A stretch of 64,000 nucleotides of DNA from Agelas oroides (taxonomy: Eukaryota > Porifera > Demospongiae > Agelasida > Agelasidae): positions 11,455,741-11,519,740 of the forward strand of contig OX422186.1 in assembly GCA_949130485.1 (NCBI GenBank). The letters are read 5' to 3'. The position numbers and the translations under genes are program-made. Numbering within the stretch: position 1 is the stretch's first letter; each line of letters starts with the position of its first letter. Positions 18,817 to 32,300 of the stretch are shown here, in pieces. The notes beneath the pieces are model-generated. The model had not been told where the DNA came from and searched no databases. It saw nothing but the letters and a program-made list of their open reading frames with translations.

Positions 18817-19305
18817 TCAAAGATGATTGTGATGAGTGACAGCCATAGATACAACCAACGGTTCTTCTGTCTCTGGCCCGACAATTTCACTGGGTTGGGT
18901 GCGTCCCAAGTAGTGTACCAAGGTGACCGCTCGGTGGCATAGTATCGTCACAAATTGAACAATGATGATAATGCCATATACAGCAAGGAAAACTGTCTGG
19001 AAGGCTCGTGGCTCCAACCCATACTGAACCAGCTGGGGGATCGTAAGTGTGTACAGTAGGATGATCCACACAAGGTTGACTAGTAGCAAAATGGCCAACA
19101 CCGTGTTACGGAGGCCCTTCAGCGTAGCCTTGAGATCATCTATCTGCGTGAAGCGAACTGTCACCGGTTTCAGCTTGCGATGGATTAGAGTCTCCCAGAA
19201 ATCTGTTTCAGTATAATATCGTTCTTGTAAGCGGGCTCCTCCCAGCTGCGTTATGGGGACATTTTCGATGACTCCTTTGGTGTGGCGAATCTGCAGTTCA
19301 ACTGC

Positions 19306-19344
<39 letters not shown>

Positions 19345-22300
19345 TATGTGTGAGTGAATGTGTGTGTGTGTGAGTGTGTGAGCGAGTGTGTGTGAGTGTG
19401 TGAGTGAGTGAGTGTGTGTGTGTGTGTGAGTGTGTGTGTGTGCGTGCATGTGTGTAGATCATGATTACTATTAGACACTATTCCTGCTTTTCTTTGTATA
19501 ATTTCTTATCGGGTATGTACCGTAAGCAGTTTAATTAAGGTGCCACTACAACTTGTACGGGCACTTTGCTTGGATAGGTATATCAGGGGTACATTGTTTA
19601 GAGATGTAATTTCTTAATGGAGTGGCACAGTCAGGCAAAGTTGTTATCAGGGTGCTGGCTAATAAGGAACACTTTGCTGCAACATGGGTATGTGGCCAGA
19701 AGGCACCCTTTTTGGAGTGGAGAAAAATGTTTTCAGAACCAATATGTATGTGATATAATGGTAGCCTCGTTCCCAGCCCTTCCCACCGTCCAGTTTTTAA
19801 TCGCTTGCAGTATGCAAAAATGGAGGGGGAAGGCCTGGTCCATTTTATCACGTGAATGATGTTTTGTCTACCTAGGTAGACAGAGGGGGAGAGGGGTCCC
19901 TGAACACATTTCGCACATGTGTTCTTCGTTTTGAAACAGGAGCGGTATGTTTTTCGCTTCACGAATGTTCGAAACTTCAGCACTTGGGGCAGAAACTACA
20001 AGATAAGGCCTCAAGCTCGTTTTTTTTTTTTTTCAATCGGGGACCCCTCCCCCTTCTGTCTACCTAGGTAGACAAAACGTCATTCACGTGATAAAATGGA
20101 CCAGGCCTTCCCCCTCCGTTTTTGCATACTGCAAGCAATTAAAAACTGGACGGTGGGAAGGCCTGGGAACGAGGCTAATATAACGGTACACCTTCTCTCA
20201 AAATGCCTACCTGAAGACGGATAGAACAAACTCTTCAGAGCATTTTCCAACCTCTGGAGGTGAGCTGAACGAAACAAAGTCAACATTCTCTTCAGTGCTA
20301 ATTAGACACGTTCTTATGCATGCAGCAAAAACACCTAAATACCAGAAATAATAGAGTCATTTTATTCTTAGTCTACAGACAATGTGAGATTCCCCCAGAG
20401 AACTTGCTATAGTCAATTTCCAATGTGAGGCTGTACCTCTCTTGTGGATACCCATTGCCTTCAGCTCCTTTGATTTGAGGTCCTTCAGGTTCTCTACATC
20501 CTCCTCGGTCTTGTATCCCTCAGCGTGGAAGAGCTCGGTATACTCCTCCAGCTCCAATCCAACTAGCCACGCCTCCACGCTTTGCTGTGGGAGGAGAACC
20601 GGACGTGTCAGACCGAACAGTGTGCAAAAACTGTTCCACCTGTCACATTCAAGAGCTCAATTTGATCGACTAGAGTATGCATGGAACACTGCAACTGAAT
20701 GAGGGTGACAGGAAATGAGGCGTGTAATCATGTTTTATTCTGTAGATTTTCAAAGTCACCGATACTCAGTCTGCAATACATTAATATTGGGCTGACTAGT
20801 CAAGTACCAATATAACCGGCCGAGTACAAAACAAATCCAGCAAGTTTCTGCAAGTAAAAGATTGGCTATACCTTGCATCGTTGAGCATGTAAGCAACCAC
20901 TAATCCTGGGCGTAGCAGCATTGAGGTATAGGAGGCAGCTACCTCATTTTTACCACACACGCTTTGTCCATATAAATAACTCGCATGTTATTGGCAAGTT
21001 ACATCATTGATCTGATGGCTATGAAAAAGCGACGGATACCACAGCAACTGCAAAAAGGGTTTTGCCTTGACGCCTGAGTTATAATGTACAAATTAGTGTG
21101 GAAAAAATATGTGAGTACATTCATAGTAAAAATTTCGCCACATGCAAAGTGCGCAGATATTATTATTACCTCCTTGTTCTCAAAAATCCTAGCTACGCCA
21201 ATGACTAGAGGTCTCAAGTTGAAATTTCAATCAAAGTCTTCAGGTGATAACTCACCGGAATGGCAGTTTCAATGGGTAGGGAAGGGAGTTTCTTGGCTGC
21301 CTTCTCCAATCGAAGCTTGAATCCCCTTTTGTCTATACCAATAGCCTCGAAATCCTGGTGGAAGTATGACCACAATCGTTTATAACTGACAGGTGCAATC
21401 AAGACCGAGAAACGGTTCATCAATACAAATAACTTTCTTGCAATTCAGAGAAAGTCTGCCATGGACTCATACCTTAGGCTTCATAGAAGAGACAAAGTGT
21501 TTGTTGACGTAGCCATGCTCTTCAAACTTCTCAATGTAACACTGCAGTAGATAAAGTGAGCAATAAACTACATATACAGTACCCCGGCTTCAGTGTTGTC
21601 ATCTTAGGCTAACTAAAATCAGCAGCACGATGCTCACTGATAGCCTCGTTCCCAGGCCCTCGCCCAGCTTCCTGTCGCTTGCAGTGCCCCGCCCAGCTTT
21701 CCGTTGCTTGCAGTACTGCAAGCGACAGGAAGCTGGGCGAGGGCCTGGGAACGAGGCTAGCTCACTGAGGCTCGCCCCATTATGCTGAAGCATCTGCCTA
21801 GTTCATTATAGTGATCACAGAGATTATGGTACAACATTGCAGCAATGAATCCTCACAACATAGACAATACTGGTGAGTATGTTTCCATAGTAATTGTTGT
21901 TACAGGTAATGGAGCTGCATAAACAAGGCTAGCTCAAACAACCCACATCCTGAGGTGGTCAAGATGCTAGTTAGCTGACCTCACACTCCAGGTCAGTCAA
22001 CCACTGCCGTGTCTCTTCGTCCATTGGCTTGTGTTTTACGGGCACAATCGGAACTGATGGAGCTGTGAACAGACAAACAGTTAAACTGTATATAACTTCC
22101 ACATGGCAGCTCCATGCAAGGGCCCTACAACTAGAGTAGAATCAAAAATGTGCTTTAGTTTTAATATGAGCCACTTGCATTCATCTGCCTCCCCACCCCC
22201 CACACTTTTTGAATCCTACTTACGAGATGAAGAGGTTTCTTTGCTTTCAGGAGGTTGTTCATCTTCCTTCTCTTTCTCCTCCTTCTCTTTCTCCTCCTTC

Positions 22301-25300
22301 CCCTTCTCCTCCTTCCCCTTCTCATCTTCTTTTTTCCTACCACAGCAGCGTGCACAACAAAGTGATGTCTTCACCCATGCTTTCTTAAGATAGTCTTTCA
22401 GTACGTCTGTGGCCCCTCCGTCTCCACCTTTTCCTTCTCGTGTGCCCCAGCTCTGACTGTTGAGGTTGGCGGCTGAGTAGATCAAAAGGAGAAGGTAGCC
22501 GGATGGAAGGGCGAGAAGGTACCATATGCAGTGCGCTAGGCAGCTCCACTCTGGAAGATGAAGAACAGCAGCGGTGGTGAATGTGACAGCAAAGAGACCC
22601 AGGTAGATGGTGCTTGCGCTGACTGGCAGCCTGAAGCCAGGATTACCCACTGTGTTTGGAAGGGACCCTAAATAGTTGGCTGCTTTCATACAGTCCACGA
22701 AACCAGTTGTATCAGATACAGAGAGATTGGCACCAGGCTGTATAGGTTTTAAAAAGCTGGAACAGTTTGGTGGATTCAAGAATGTCAAGCTTGGACCTGG
22801 GAATATGCTGTCGATGGTGTCTTTGAAGATTCCGGTGACTACTACTGCCATAACGATTGCAAATACAAAGGTTAGCAGTTTAGCAATGTCGAGTTGGGTT
22901 TTCTGGGAGGTATAGATGCATATGATCCCGAATATCACACTCACTAGGATGAGAATGACGATAAGTGCTAGTGTGAATCCATCTGAAAGTTTGTAAGCTG
23001 ACTGTAGACCAGAAGCAATCAGGAGAACCACAGTGGCAGGAGAGATTGCTGTCGAGAAAACCATGACAGCTTGGAAGATGATGAAGATAATCGAGACAGT
23101 GTCGTTTCCACGAGTGATACTACGTGACTCTGAGATCAACAGAGCCAAGTTGGCTACAGTAGAGGGAACCCAACGACGACGCTGCTTGAAAAATTCATCA
23201 AAAGCCTCAGGACAGTAGGTGTAATCTTCAGAAATAGCACAATACTCAAGCCTCCAGCCCTTCTGGATGAGGAGAGTACAGAGCCAGCGATCCTCACCCA
23301 TATCCTTTATAAGAAACTCGAAGCCACCCGTCACATCTGATGAGTATTCTTCAAGGACATCCTTCAGGGCGCTGCAGCGAAAGACACTGAAACAGCCTGG
23401 ACAGCACAGGACACATCCTAGAATATGCTCAGCGGGCTTTTGAAACCAGTGGCCAATAGCGTAGTCAAAGATCTGATACCAATACACCGGTCCAGCACCT
23501 TTGGGGTGTGTCCTGGCGCAAACTGCACCTACCTTTGGATTTGAAGCAAGATTATCCAGTAGAACAACGGCTGATTCTGATGTGAAGTCAATGTCAGCAT
23601 CAGTGGTGAGGATGAATGTGTTCTCAGGCTCGAGGTTATCTTGTTGAATTCGGTAGTTGATAACGTAGTTCATGTACATGACCTGGCTCCAACGCTTCTT
23701 GTTCTTCACCTTCAGGTTGTCTTTCATGTGGACAGTAAAACGCATTCCATCGTTGAACAAAAACCACGTCAACCGGTACCCATACGGCGTTTTTTCCCTT
23801 CTACAACCCTTTAACTTCACTTTGAGGGTATCTTCCAGAAGGGAGACGAGCTGGAGAGCATAGTGTGTCAGCTGGGTGCCGTTGATGGCACCGTCGAAGA
23901 AAACGTGGGACTCAAACCTGTCATATCCACCATTTGGATTGTTTTCACGCTGTTTTTCATAGTAGTGTGCGACACGGTAGATGGAGGTCAGCATCTGACT
24001 CATTTCAACGTCATTCTCGTGGTACATGGTGGAACAGATGAAGATAGTCCTGGGAGGCCTCTGGATTGGGCCACCTTGTGATCGATAAGCCACTTGACCC
24101 TTTTTACGTTTTTTTGTCTGCCTGTTGAGCATTATCTGCTGCTCGAGGAAAACTCCATCATAGTAGGGAATGAGAAACATTTCTGTGTCCTTGGAAAGAA
24201 TGATGTTTGAGTGAGTCCATAGGTAATAACCCATTGCAAGTATCTCACCAAACCAAAGGACAGATGCGATGAGTGGTGCAGCGGGGTAAGCTGCGTCAAA
24301 AAGATCTCTTGGATTGTAATGTGGAAAGTAGCCCTCGTGATTCACCGTGGTCTGGAACCCGATATAGTACCAGGCCACCGAGAAAGGAGTTGACAGGATA
24401 AGAGGGAGTGCTAGGCCGGACCAGTGAAGAGTCATCGTACAGGATATCCAGACAAAGAGGTAGGCAAAGAAGGTTGTTAGGATTTGGACAAGAAAGTTGG
24501 CAAGATCGTCGCCCCTCCAGTTCAAGTCAAGGTTGCAGCTATCCGGGTTATCTTTGTCATGTTCCAGGCACCAAGGGTCAACACCATGGAAGGTGAAGTA
24601 CCTGAAAACGAGGTATGAGATGAAGGGGTAGAGGAGCACCTTGCAACCCGAGTTGATAAAACCTAGGTGCACGAGAAAAATAAAGAGTGACGTCATCATT
24701 CATCATTTTACTTAGTTACATGTACTACAGTGGAACCTCTATAATGCAGACACCATTGGTGCCATCTAAAGTGTTCTGAGTAAAGAGGTGTCCCTACTTC
24801 GGAGGCTTCCGGTATATTTCCAGTAGGCATGGCAATGCGTACTCGTGCCGTTGAGCACTACAAAGGCGCGTTCCAGAGCTCTCCCTTGCTGTACGATGGC
24901 AAGAAAGGATAACCAGAGGCTAGAACTATGCGTACCAGTGTTAGTATAATGTCCAGTTGGTGAATCAATCAGCGGTGCCGGACAATCTTGTGCGAGAGGC
25001 CTGCCAGCGTCCGCATTATCGAGTGAATTTTGTACAGTCCAGGTACTAGCGGGACCGCAAAATCTGTCCGCTTTACGGAATAGCGAGGTGTCCGCATTTC
25101 GGAGAGCTGTAAAATATTACGTGTAATGCAAATTCAATCCGGACCGCAACATTTTGTCCTGTATAATGAGGTGTCCGCTATAGAGAATGTCCGTTAAGGG
25201 AGGTTCCACTGTATAACGATAAACTTGATTCCAGTCATAGGATACAGACTCAATGTGGACCTTGACCTTTCAGGAAATCAACATCAGAACAGAAACACAC

Positions 25301-27847
25301 TTCAACTTATTGCAGTGCTGTTTATTGTGTGCAGCCATGGAATATCCACCTTGTGAGCTCAAGATATCAATATTTAGCAGACATGCATGGACAGTTAGAA
25401 GCTTGGATAATTTCCCATACTCAGCAAATATGGCAGCCACATGCATAGGCACATAGTTGCAGTCGCTATATTATAATATTAGTGAGTTACAGCTGCCCAC
25501 ACTGTTGAAACAACATACTACACTGGGTCACACAAGAAGACAATCAATGTACATACAACAATTGTAGACTTAGAAATAAATAACAGAGCAGCATGAGTCG
25601 GAAGGGCGAATGCTGTTCCGTCTGGGGAATGTAACTTATTTGTTGGATGTTACCCCTAGCAACCCACTGCCACACCCATTACCACCTCCACCTTGTATTA
25701 TTTAACTTCAATGGTGTGGTTGCTAAGCAACATCCAACAATGTCTTGAGGCCCATTGCTACGGTGGATTGTTTTGTACTTCAGAGTTTTAACATAGCTAA
25801 CATAGCGAGTTGGTTCGTCTGGGCTGAAAGAAGGGAGAAGCTGACCATGCCCATTTCCGTATCCCGTAACTTTAACATAGCTAACATAGCGAGTTGGTTC
25901 GTCTGGGCTGCTGACCATGCCCATTTCCGTATCCCGTAACTTTAACATAGCTAACATTGTTTTATGCTAAAAAGTAGCCTCGTACCCAGGCTCATCCCTA
26001 GAAAAACTTTTTTCTGGGGAGGAGCCTGGGTATGAACTCGGAAGTACTAAAACATCCAACAAGTAGACTTACTTGACTTGTATCTTGCCGTGCGAAACCC
26101 TCCAACTCTGTTCTTGGTAGTGGCTATCAGCTTCTGAACCCAATTGCTCCAGATAAATGACATCACAAGAAGAACCAGCGGGAATGCAATCACAACTCTG
26201 AGAATCTTACTGTCTGCTCCAGCATTCATTGAGAGGCCGATATAGATAGCCAGTCCAACAATCCCACCAAACTGCAGGCCAAGCGCAATAAGCTTGATGA
26301 TTCTGTTCTCAAATATCATTCTCACTATTTCTGAGATTCGCTTCAGCCTCTCAGACCTCAAGCTTTCAGGGAGTTCAATTTCATCGTATCCATGTCGGTG
26401 GGTACTAGAAGGGATGCAACGGGTGTGATAGATGTCGATGCTAATTTGTACAACAAAAAGTCCATTCAGGAGGAGGATGGAGACATCGGGTGGAAGATAA
26501 CACAGCACAAGGAAAACAAAGACGCTGATAGCTAGCACCTCCATAGCAGAGAAAATCAGCCCCTGCAGAATTAACATTAAATAGAAAAAGCTCTGCATAT
26601 CAGAAATGTAAGTTAAGTCTGCAGGGTTAACTCAACACATATAAGTACTTCTACAAGTTGTAGGGTTAAACAAAACCACTGGATAAAATTTCTTTTAGAC
26701 TAGAGTATAGCCAAATCATTACAACAGTTGAAAGTACAAACTTGTGCATGGTTAATAATAAATAAACTAAAGGACATTGTGGGGGCGAGCCGGGTGAGCA
26801 CATGCACTTGCCTACTCACCTCACCAGCAGATGGTGGTAGCCAGAGTACATTGAGGGGGCGAGCCTGAGCAAGTGAAGCTGCTTGCTTACTCACCTCATC
26901 AGATAAATAGTTGGATAGCTACAGTGGTTTTAGTGATCTTTGCAACAGCAGAGTGAAAAGCCTAAAGCCATAATTGAATCAGCTGATTGTAAAACCTTTG
27001 ATCTTAAGTGGTTGGAAGATCCCACCAAGATAGACTTCCTGCCTTTTTGTATTCAGCTGATTCAATTATGGCTTTAGGCTTTTCACTCTGCTGTTGCAAA
27101 GATCACTAAAACCACTGTAACTAAGAAGATAACACAAAACCATCTCCCTTCTTTCAGCCGCACATAATTGGTAGAACAAAGTATGTTACTCTCACTAGCT
27201 ATCTCTGGTGCAGTCCATATTGGATGCACAATTGCTAAATCGGTGGAAGGCGCAAAAAGAATTGTACTTTGCTCTTCTATCGGAGTACGAACTGACTTCT
27301 GTAGCTCAGATAACAACACGCACGAATAAATCCTCATTCTTACCAACAGTATAGCGCTGGGCGTTGGCCAGGGGAAGGTCTTGCGCGTCTTTCCGAACAC
27401 ACCGAACACGAAAGATCGGCAGAAAGTCAGCACGTTCGGGAGAATCATGACGAAGAATAGCTGCCAGTAGAGGGTCGCCGCTTCGTCGGTGAGCTCGGCA
27501 ATTTCGGCAGAACTTTTTCCTGATTCTTGACTTCTGTTCCAAGTGACGGTGCGTAGCTTGTCAGTGATACTGACAAGAGAGAGTTTGCTGAACATACTGC
27601 AGCCGAGAACGAGTATAAACAGCAATACTCCGATGAAGAACTTGAGTGCGTAGAGGATGCGCCTGGTGCCCTTTGAGACCTGTACATCGGCTTCTCTCTC
27701 GTGTGCAACGTACGGGGGACTGAAGCCCCTCGAACTGTGGCTGTCCTGCAGCTCTGGTTGATCTGCAAAAGTGACTTTGGAGGTTGAAGCCGCCATTTCG
27801 TGCCACTCGACTCCGTCGTCTATCAACCTCCTTGTGGCCATACGCAA
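18817..27847 (-). CDS. CHS: Chitin synthase (GT2 family) with tandem SAM domains, complete
   Basis: Nine exons: 27847-27344, 26562-26073, 24662-22224, 22062-21980, 21541-21473, 21354-21256, 20584-20437, 20264-20211, 19301-18817. Total 4371 nt (1456 aa). N-terminal membrane segments (exons 1-3) precede the glycosyltransferase core, all in exon 3: CSTMYHE about residue 541, TTDAD about 684, EDRW about 788, QRRRW about 825. Membrane segments follow, then a Lys/Glu tail. Exons 4-6 (TRQWLTDLECE...GIDKRGFKLRLEKAAKKL) and exons 7-8 (VEAWLVGLELEEYTELF...GIHKRG) each encode a SAM domain. The last exon returns to chitin synthase type: ETDFWETLIHRKL, LRNTVLAILLLVNLVWIILL and a final membrane segment. 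The protein polymerises UDP-GlcNAc into chitin at the plasma membrane; the SAM pair may mediate oligomerisation (inference). In several animals SAM-bearing synthases are known. Confidence 0.95.
19305..19455. repeat. (GT)n-rich tract before the last chitin synthase acceptor
   Basis: GT repeats with GAGT interruptions; on the gene strand this is (CA)n running into CACGCAG at the acceptor (exon begins 19301). Confidence 0.9.
19762..20177. repeat. 416-bp layered foldback of the TAGCCTCG family
   Basis: Ends TAGCCTCGTTCCCAG and CCTGGGAACGAGGCTA. Internal layers pair in order: the CCGTCCAGTTTTTAA arm, the GGAAGGCCTGGTCCATTTTATCACGTGA arm, then a GTCTACCTAGGTAGAC palindrome on each side. The unpaired middle is about 150 bp. 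Sits in the chitin synthase intron between exons 8 and 9. Confidence 0.85.
21641..21759. repeat. TAGCCTCG foldback in chitin synthase intron 4
   Basis: TAGCCTCGTTCCCAGGCCCT...AGGGCCTGGGAACGAGGCTA with an inner CGCTTGCAGT/ACTGCAAGCG pairing; the GCCCAGCTT module is present an extra time on the left side. Confidence 0.85.
24728..25211. mobile_element. Pogo-like MITE in chitin synthase intron 2
   Basis: Terminal inverted repeats CAGTGGAACCTC and GAGGTTCCACTG flanked by TA on both sides (24726-24727 and 25212-25213). The interior has repeated GAGGTGTCC words and no transposase frame. A decayed relative (GAGGTTCCACT) is near 30340. Confidence 0.85.
25785..25960. repeat. Direct repeat, about 2.5 copies
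   Basis: The unit with TTTAACATAGCTAACATAGC, GTTGGTTCGTCTGGGCTG and CATGCCCATTTCCGTATCCC is repeated twice in full plus a third start; in chitin synthase intron 2. Confidence 0.85.
26930..27119. mobile_element. 190-bp MITE with 65-bp inverted arms in chitin synthase intron 1
   Basis: TACAGTGGTTTTAGTGATC and its exact complement GATCACTAAAACCACTGTA bound it. The arms remain nearly perfect through a GCCATAATTGAATCAGCTGA segment, indicating recent origin or gene conversion. Confidence 0.85.
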
Positions 27848-28078
27848 AGTACTCTATAGCCTACCATAGACAATTACCTAGCTACAGATAAATACAAAGA
27901 AATACTACACAGCTCAGTCCAATATATATGGCTTGCAACGGGAGACTCCCTGCTCTACACTCTACTCCAGGCGCCGGTTTGTTGCGATCATGTGCTCTTG
28001 GCATGGCACGTGTACCGTGCACCGTGCACTTCTCAGCCCCACCCCCTAGCTTTGGCTCAAAATGTAGTACAGTATGGG

Positions 28079-29274
28079 CTACAGTCCCTGCATTGTCTTT
28101 TTAATCTGATTGTGCAGTGTTCTGTCTTTAAGTCTTGCTGCATGCTGCCGTGCTTTGCTGTATGCGTCCAAAGCTGCTGATGTTTTTCCTGAAGTAGACA
28201 CAAAAATGAAAGTTTATTATCCCATCTCCAGTTTTGTTTATTTATTCTGCAAGTAATAAACAAACACACAGGGAAATAGGCTGCACATCACGACACAGAG
28301 CTTATCTGTTGGGTTAGTCTCATTCCCAGACTGCATTTTTATAGCCTGGGTATGAGACTGGGTATAACATACTCAGATAGCAGTACTACCTGTGGCTGAG
28401 ACAACAGTACCTTGGCAAGATAGGATTGTTCCCAAGTTGTAATAAAATATTGCCAGGTGCTCTGCAATGTTTCCACCACCAACAGAGCCAGCTGTCTCCA
28501 GACTCTTGGTGACATGTCTTTCTGCCTCCACATACTCCCCTGCCATCTCCAAAGCCGTAGCTAGGTCATTGTGAAGGACCGCCACCTAAACATACATAGC
28601 ACACATTCATTAAACCAAGCGGCCAGATACACGATAATAATTGATTTGTGGAAGTAGCGATGATGTAATACATTAACAAGTTTGCACTTTGAAAACGCAG
28701 GGCGGAAAAATGTCACAATTATTATGTGTAATGCTATGGCAGATTGAGGTTGCCGAGTTCAAAACAAGTTGTGAATAATGTTTCTAGTCACATGGTCATC
28801 CATACACGGGGACAGGGTGTATCATTCATTGGTTCTTCATTGTCCTGCTACTATGAATTATAGAGGAAGGGATATTCATGTTTGTAGGTAACCATTTGAA
28901 AGGGGGAAGTAAGCACACATGATCGGACCGTCTCATCATTCATAGACACAACGCCTGGGGGAAGGCCTGGGTAAATGTCTCCCCAGTTAAGTCACTGCAG
29001 AGTAGGCCAGTGATGGAGGCTACTGTCTCTCTCCCCTAACGGGAGCCATGGTGAGATGGTAGTTGTAGTCGGTAGCAGACCACTGCATTGGTATTGAAAG
29101 TTCACCACTCCAGGACAGTATGGCACTTCACAATAGTAACTACTTCACCACTACTTCGTAAGGTATCATAATTTCCTTTTTCACCACCACATTAGGAAGG
29201 TCAAAGTCACTAAGCAAGCTGTCACTTTCAGTGTGTACTCATGACACAATAGTAAAGTGTATGTGCACCTGATA

Positions 29275-29305
<31 letters not shown>

Positions 29306-32300
29306 CATACACACTCACACACCTGTAGATGAGCAGGCCCGTAGACCTTCTTTGCAATCCTCAGTGCCTCACGAAACACCACCACGGCTTCCGAGCTCTC
29401 CCTGACTGTCAGGTGGTACTGACCCTTGCCATGCAGACACATCCCCCACAGAGCAAGGCTGCAGAAACCAAGTTACCTCAATGGACGTGAGGACCACTTT
29501 CACAACATATTCCATGCACCTTCCAAGCTGTTAGGAACCTTAATATCCCCCTACACATGCTAATAGCATGAGGCAAAATAGAGAAAAATGATACTTGCAG
29601 ACATCTTGGCTCCTGGACTGTGTTATGGAGATCAATAGAGCTGGTCTTATTCCCAGTCCATATTGCAAGACTAGAGGTTGGAAAAGGGGCCCAGAAAAAC
29701 ACTGCACTAGACACTATCAGGCTCGTCCCCCAAACAACTGGACAGTGGCAAAGGCCTGGGAATGAGACTAAGACGCTACATCATTTGTGAGTAATGTCAT
29801 TGTTAAAGTAGAATGTTTGGGTGACCATAATCTGAGCAAGAACACAAGACAAAGGTTTGTGGTTTACACAGCAGTCTCCTTGAAGTTAGTATCCCATGGT
29901 ACACCTTTTGTAGAACGTCTGTTAACCTGTTGATCCAAAACGACTGTACTGTGGCTCTACGAGTGGGACCTCTCAGACTAAATCAATATGTACATGACCT
30001 TGTTCCCAGACCCTCGGAGTCAGTACATACAACCGTACTGTGTGCATCATACCAAGGGTCTGGGGATGAGACTAAGTTGTACACACCCAGCCAACTCTGT
30101 TCCATGCAATCCAGTCAAAGGTAGACCAACCAAACCTACTCATACCTCACCTTACACTCTACATAGCCATAACAATCCTGTTTACTGAATCAACTTGTCA
30201 GTGGAACCGTCCATAAAAGACACTCTTCTACTAGTGGACACTTGGCAAGTTTCCTTCCCTACTATTATTCGATCGATCTCTAAAATAAGGACGGTACTCA
30301 AGACAGTAATGAAGGTCCCAGTGTGTCTGCTATAGGGAGGTTCCACTCTGACACGGTTCTTGCCTTTCAGTGGATTCAGATGTGGCCCAGAACTTCTCTG
30401 CCGCCTCTGTACACCACTCAAATCCGGCAGCAGCCAAATCATACCTGGCGAGACGAGAGAGGAGATGAGCAGTGGGTGACACATAATTCATCTAATCAAA
30501 ATCAAGAATGCCGACTCAGAATCCTTTGAAGGGGCTTGATGACTATTGACTGTAGCCTTGTTCCCAGGCTCTCCCTGCTAAGGAGGGGGAGAGTGGGGGA
30601 GACTGGGAATGAGGCTATATTGACTGCTGAAGCTATTCTACACCTGGTTAACTTTATCCCCCTCCTTCCCCGCCTCCTTCCCCAGCTGCCCTTTAGGATA
30701 ACAGTTGCTATGGTGACTGGAGACAATATTCCCCTTGAAAAGGTCATATTTGGATGTTTTAGCAGTTACGATTTGATTAGCTGGCATGGGATAAACATAT
30801 CAGGGACATAATTACCTTCCTTGGTTTGTGTAAATCTTTGCCAGTTTGAGCGAGATCTCAATCACAGCATCACTCTCCTGTGGTAAACATGTACAGAAAA
30901 TTCACCCCTTCAAGTCTCAGTAGTTGTAATTTATTATCAAGTTAGTTGGCATTAGGCCATGGCCACGGGATTGTACGTGTACCAACAGAATCCAACAGCT
31001 GCCGGTTGCATGAGTCATACCATTCAGATCACATGGTAGTGTATCAAAGTATCCATGTGACTGCCTTGTTTGTGTACTATATGGTTCTAAATGAAGGAGT
31101 GTTTCCTCCTCCTTGTGTAAATTCAAAGGCATTCGAACAAGGCTAACCAAAACTGGTCCTCACAATGTTGTTGCATGACAATACTCAACTAGAGTGCGAA
31201 GTATACCATACTCAGCGTCACACTCGACTTGGGCCCTACTACAATGTGGTACATCTTTCAACTTCCATATGTAGCATGTGGCATTTACCGTGATTACTCT
31301 CAAGGGCTAGTTTATGGAGCTAGCCAGACAATACACAAGAGGTCACACTCCTCAACTTGTAGACTTATATCGTACTCAACTTGAGCCGTACGCACTACAT
31401 TATGGTATATCTACCAACTTCCATATGTATACATGTGGTATTTACTCTAGCTAGACCATATCTGAGAGAGTCACCTTGGTCACTCCAGCTGCCATCATTG
31501 TCCTGAGTGTTTCCTTGAAATTTGCTTCAGCCTTTTACAGAAAAGAAAAACACAAACAGCATGTTACCAACCTTGTATCCAGGGTCTTTCTCGTGGAAAG
31601 AAGACTTGAGCCTGGGTATGAGGTTAATATGGTACAGAGTAATGCACTCGTTCCCAGGCCACTCCCAGATTTTATCTCGCAGCTGTTTTTTCTCCACGGT
31701 TCCAATATAAAATCTGGGAGTGGCCTGGGAACGAGGCTAGTGCAAATCTATCTCTACACCTACCTCCTCTAGTTGGTTTCGCTCAAGATACATGTTTGCC
31801 ATTTTATCCAGTGTGACGGCTCTGGCCTCCAAGTAAGGCTGAGCACTGGCATACTTTGAGCTAGCAAGAAGCTCCAGAGCATCATGATACGCTCTCTCGG
31901 CTTCTCTATAGTCCTCATTTCTAAGGGCTCTCTGGGCCTTCAAAAGCTTTCTCTTAATGGAGGGAGGGACTTGCTCCCCATCCTCTTCATGTTTGAAGAG
32001 TCCCAGAAATCCTGTGGTAAAAGGTTTAGACTATACTGGGAGTCAGCTTAGTACAAATGTCCCACCTTCTTGACTAGTCTCGTGCCCAGACTACTTTTCG
32101 TGTGTGAAAAATGCAGTCTGGGAATGAGACTACTTCTTGACTAGCAATCGTAGCAACTCACCTAGTAAAAAAAGATACAAGTAACGTTGGGGGCCGTGTT
32201 GCTGCCGATTGTTGCATGTGGGTCTTTTAGGAACATGATAGTGGCAAGAACGCACTTGGAAAGGACATAGATTAGGTGTAAAGTTGTGCATCAGGAGACG

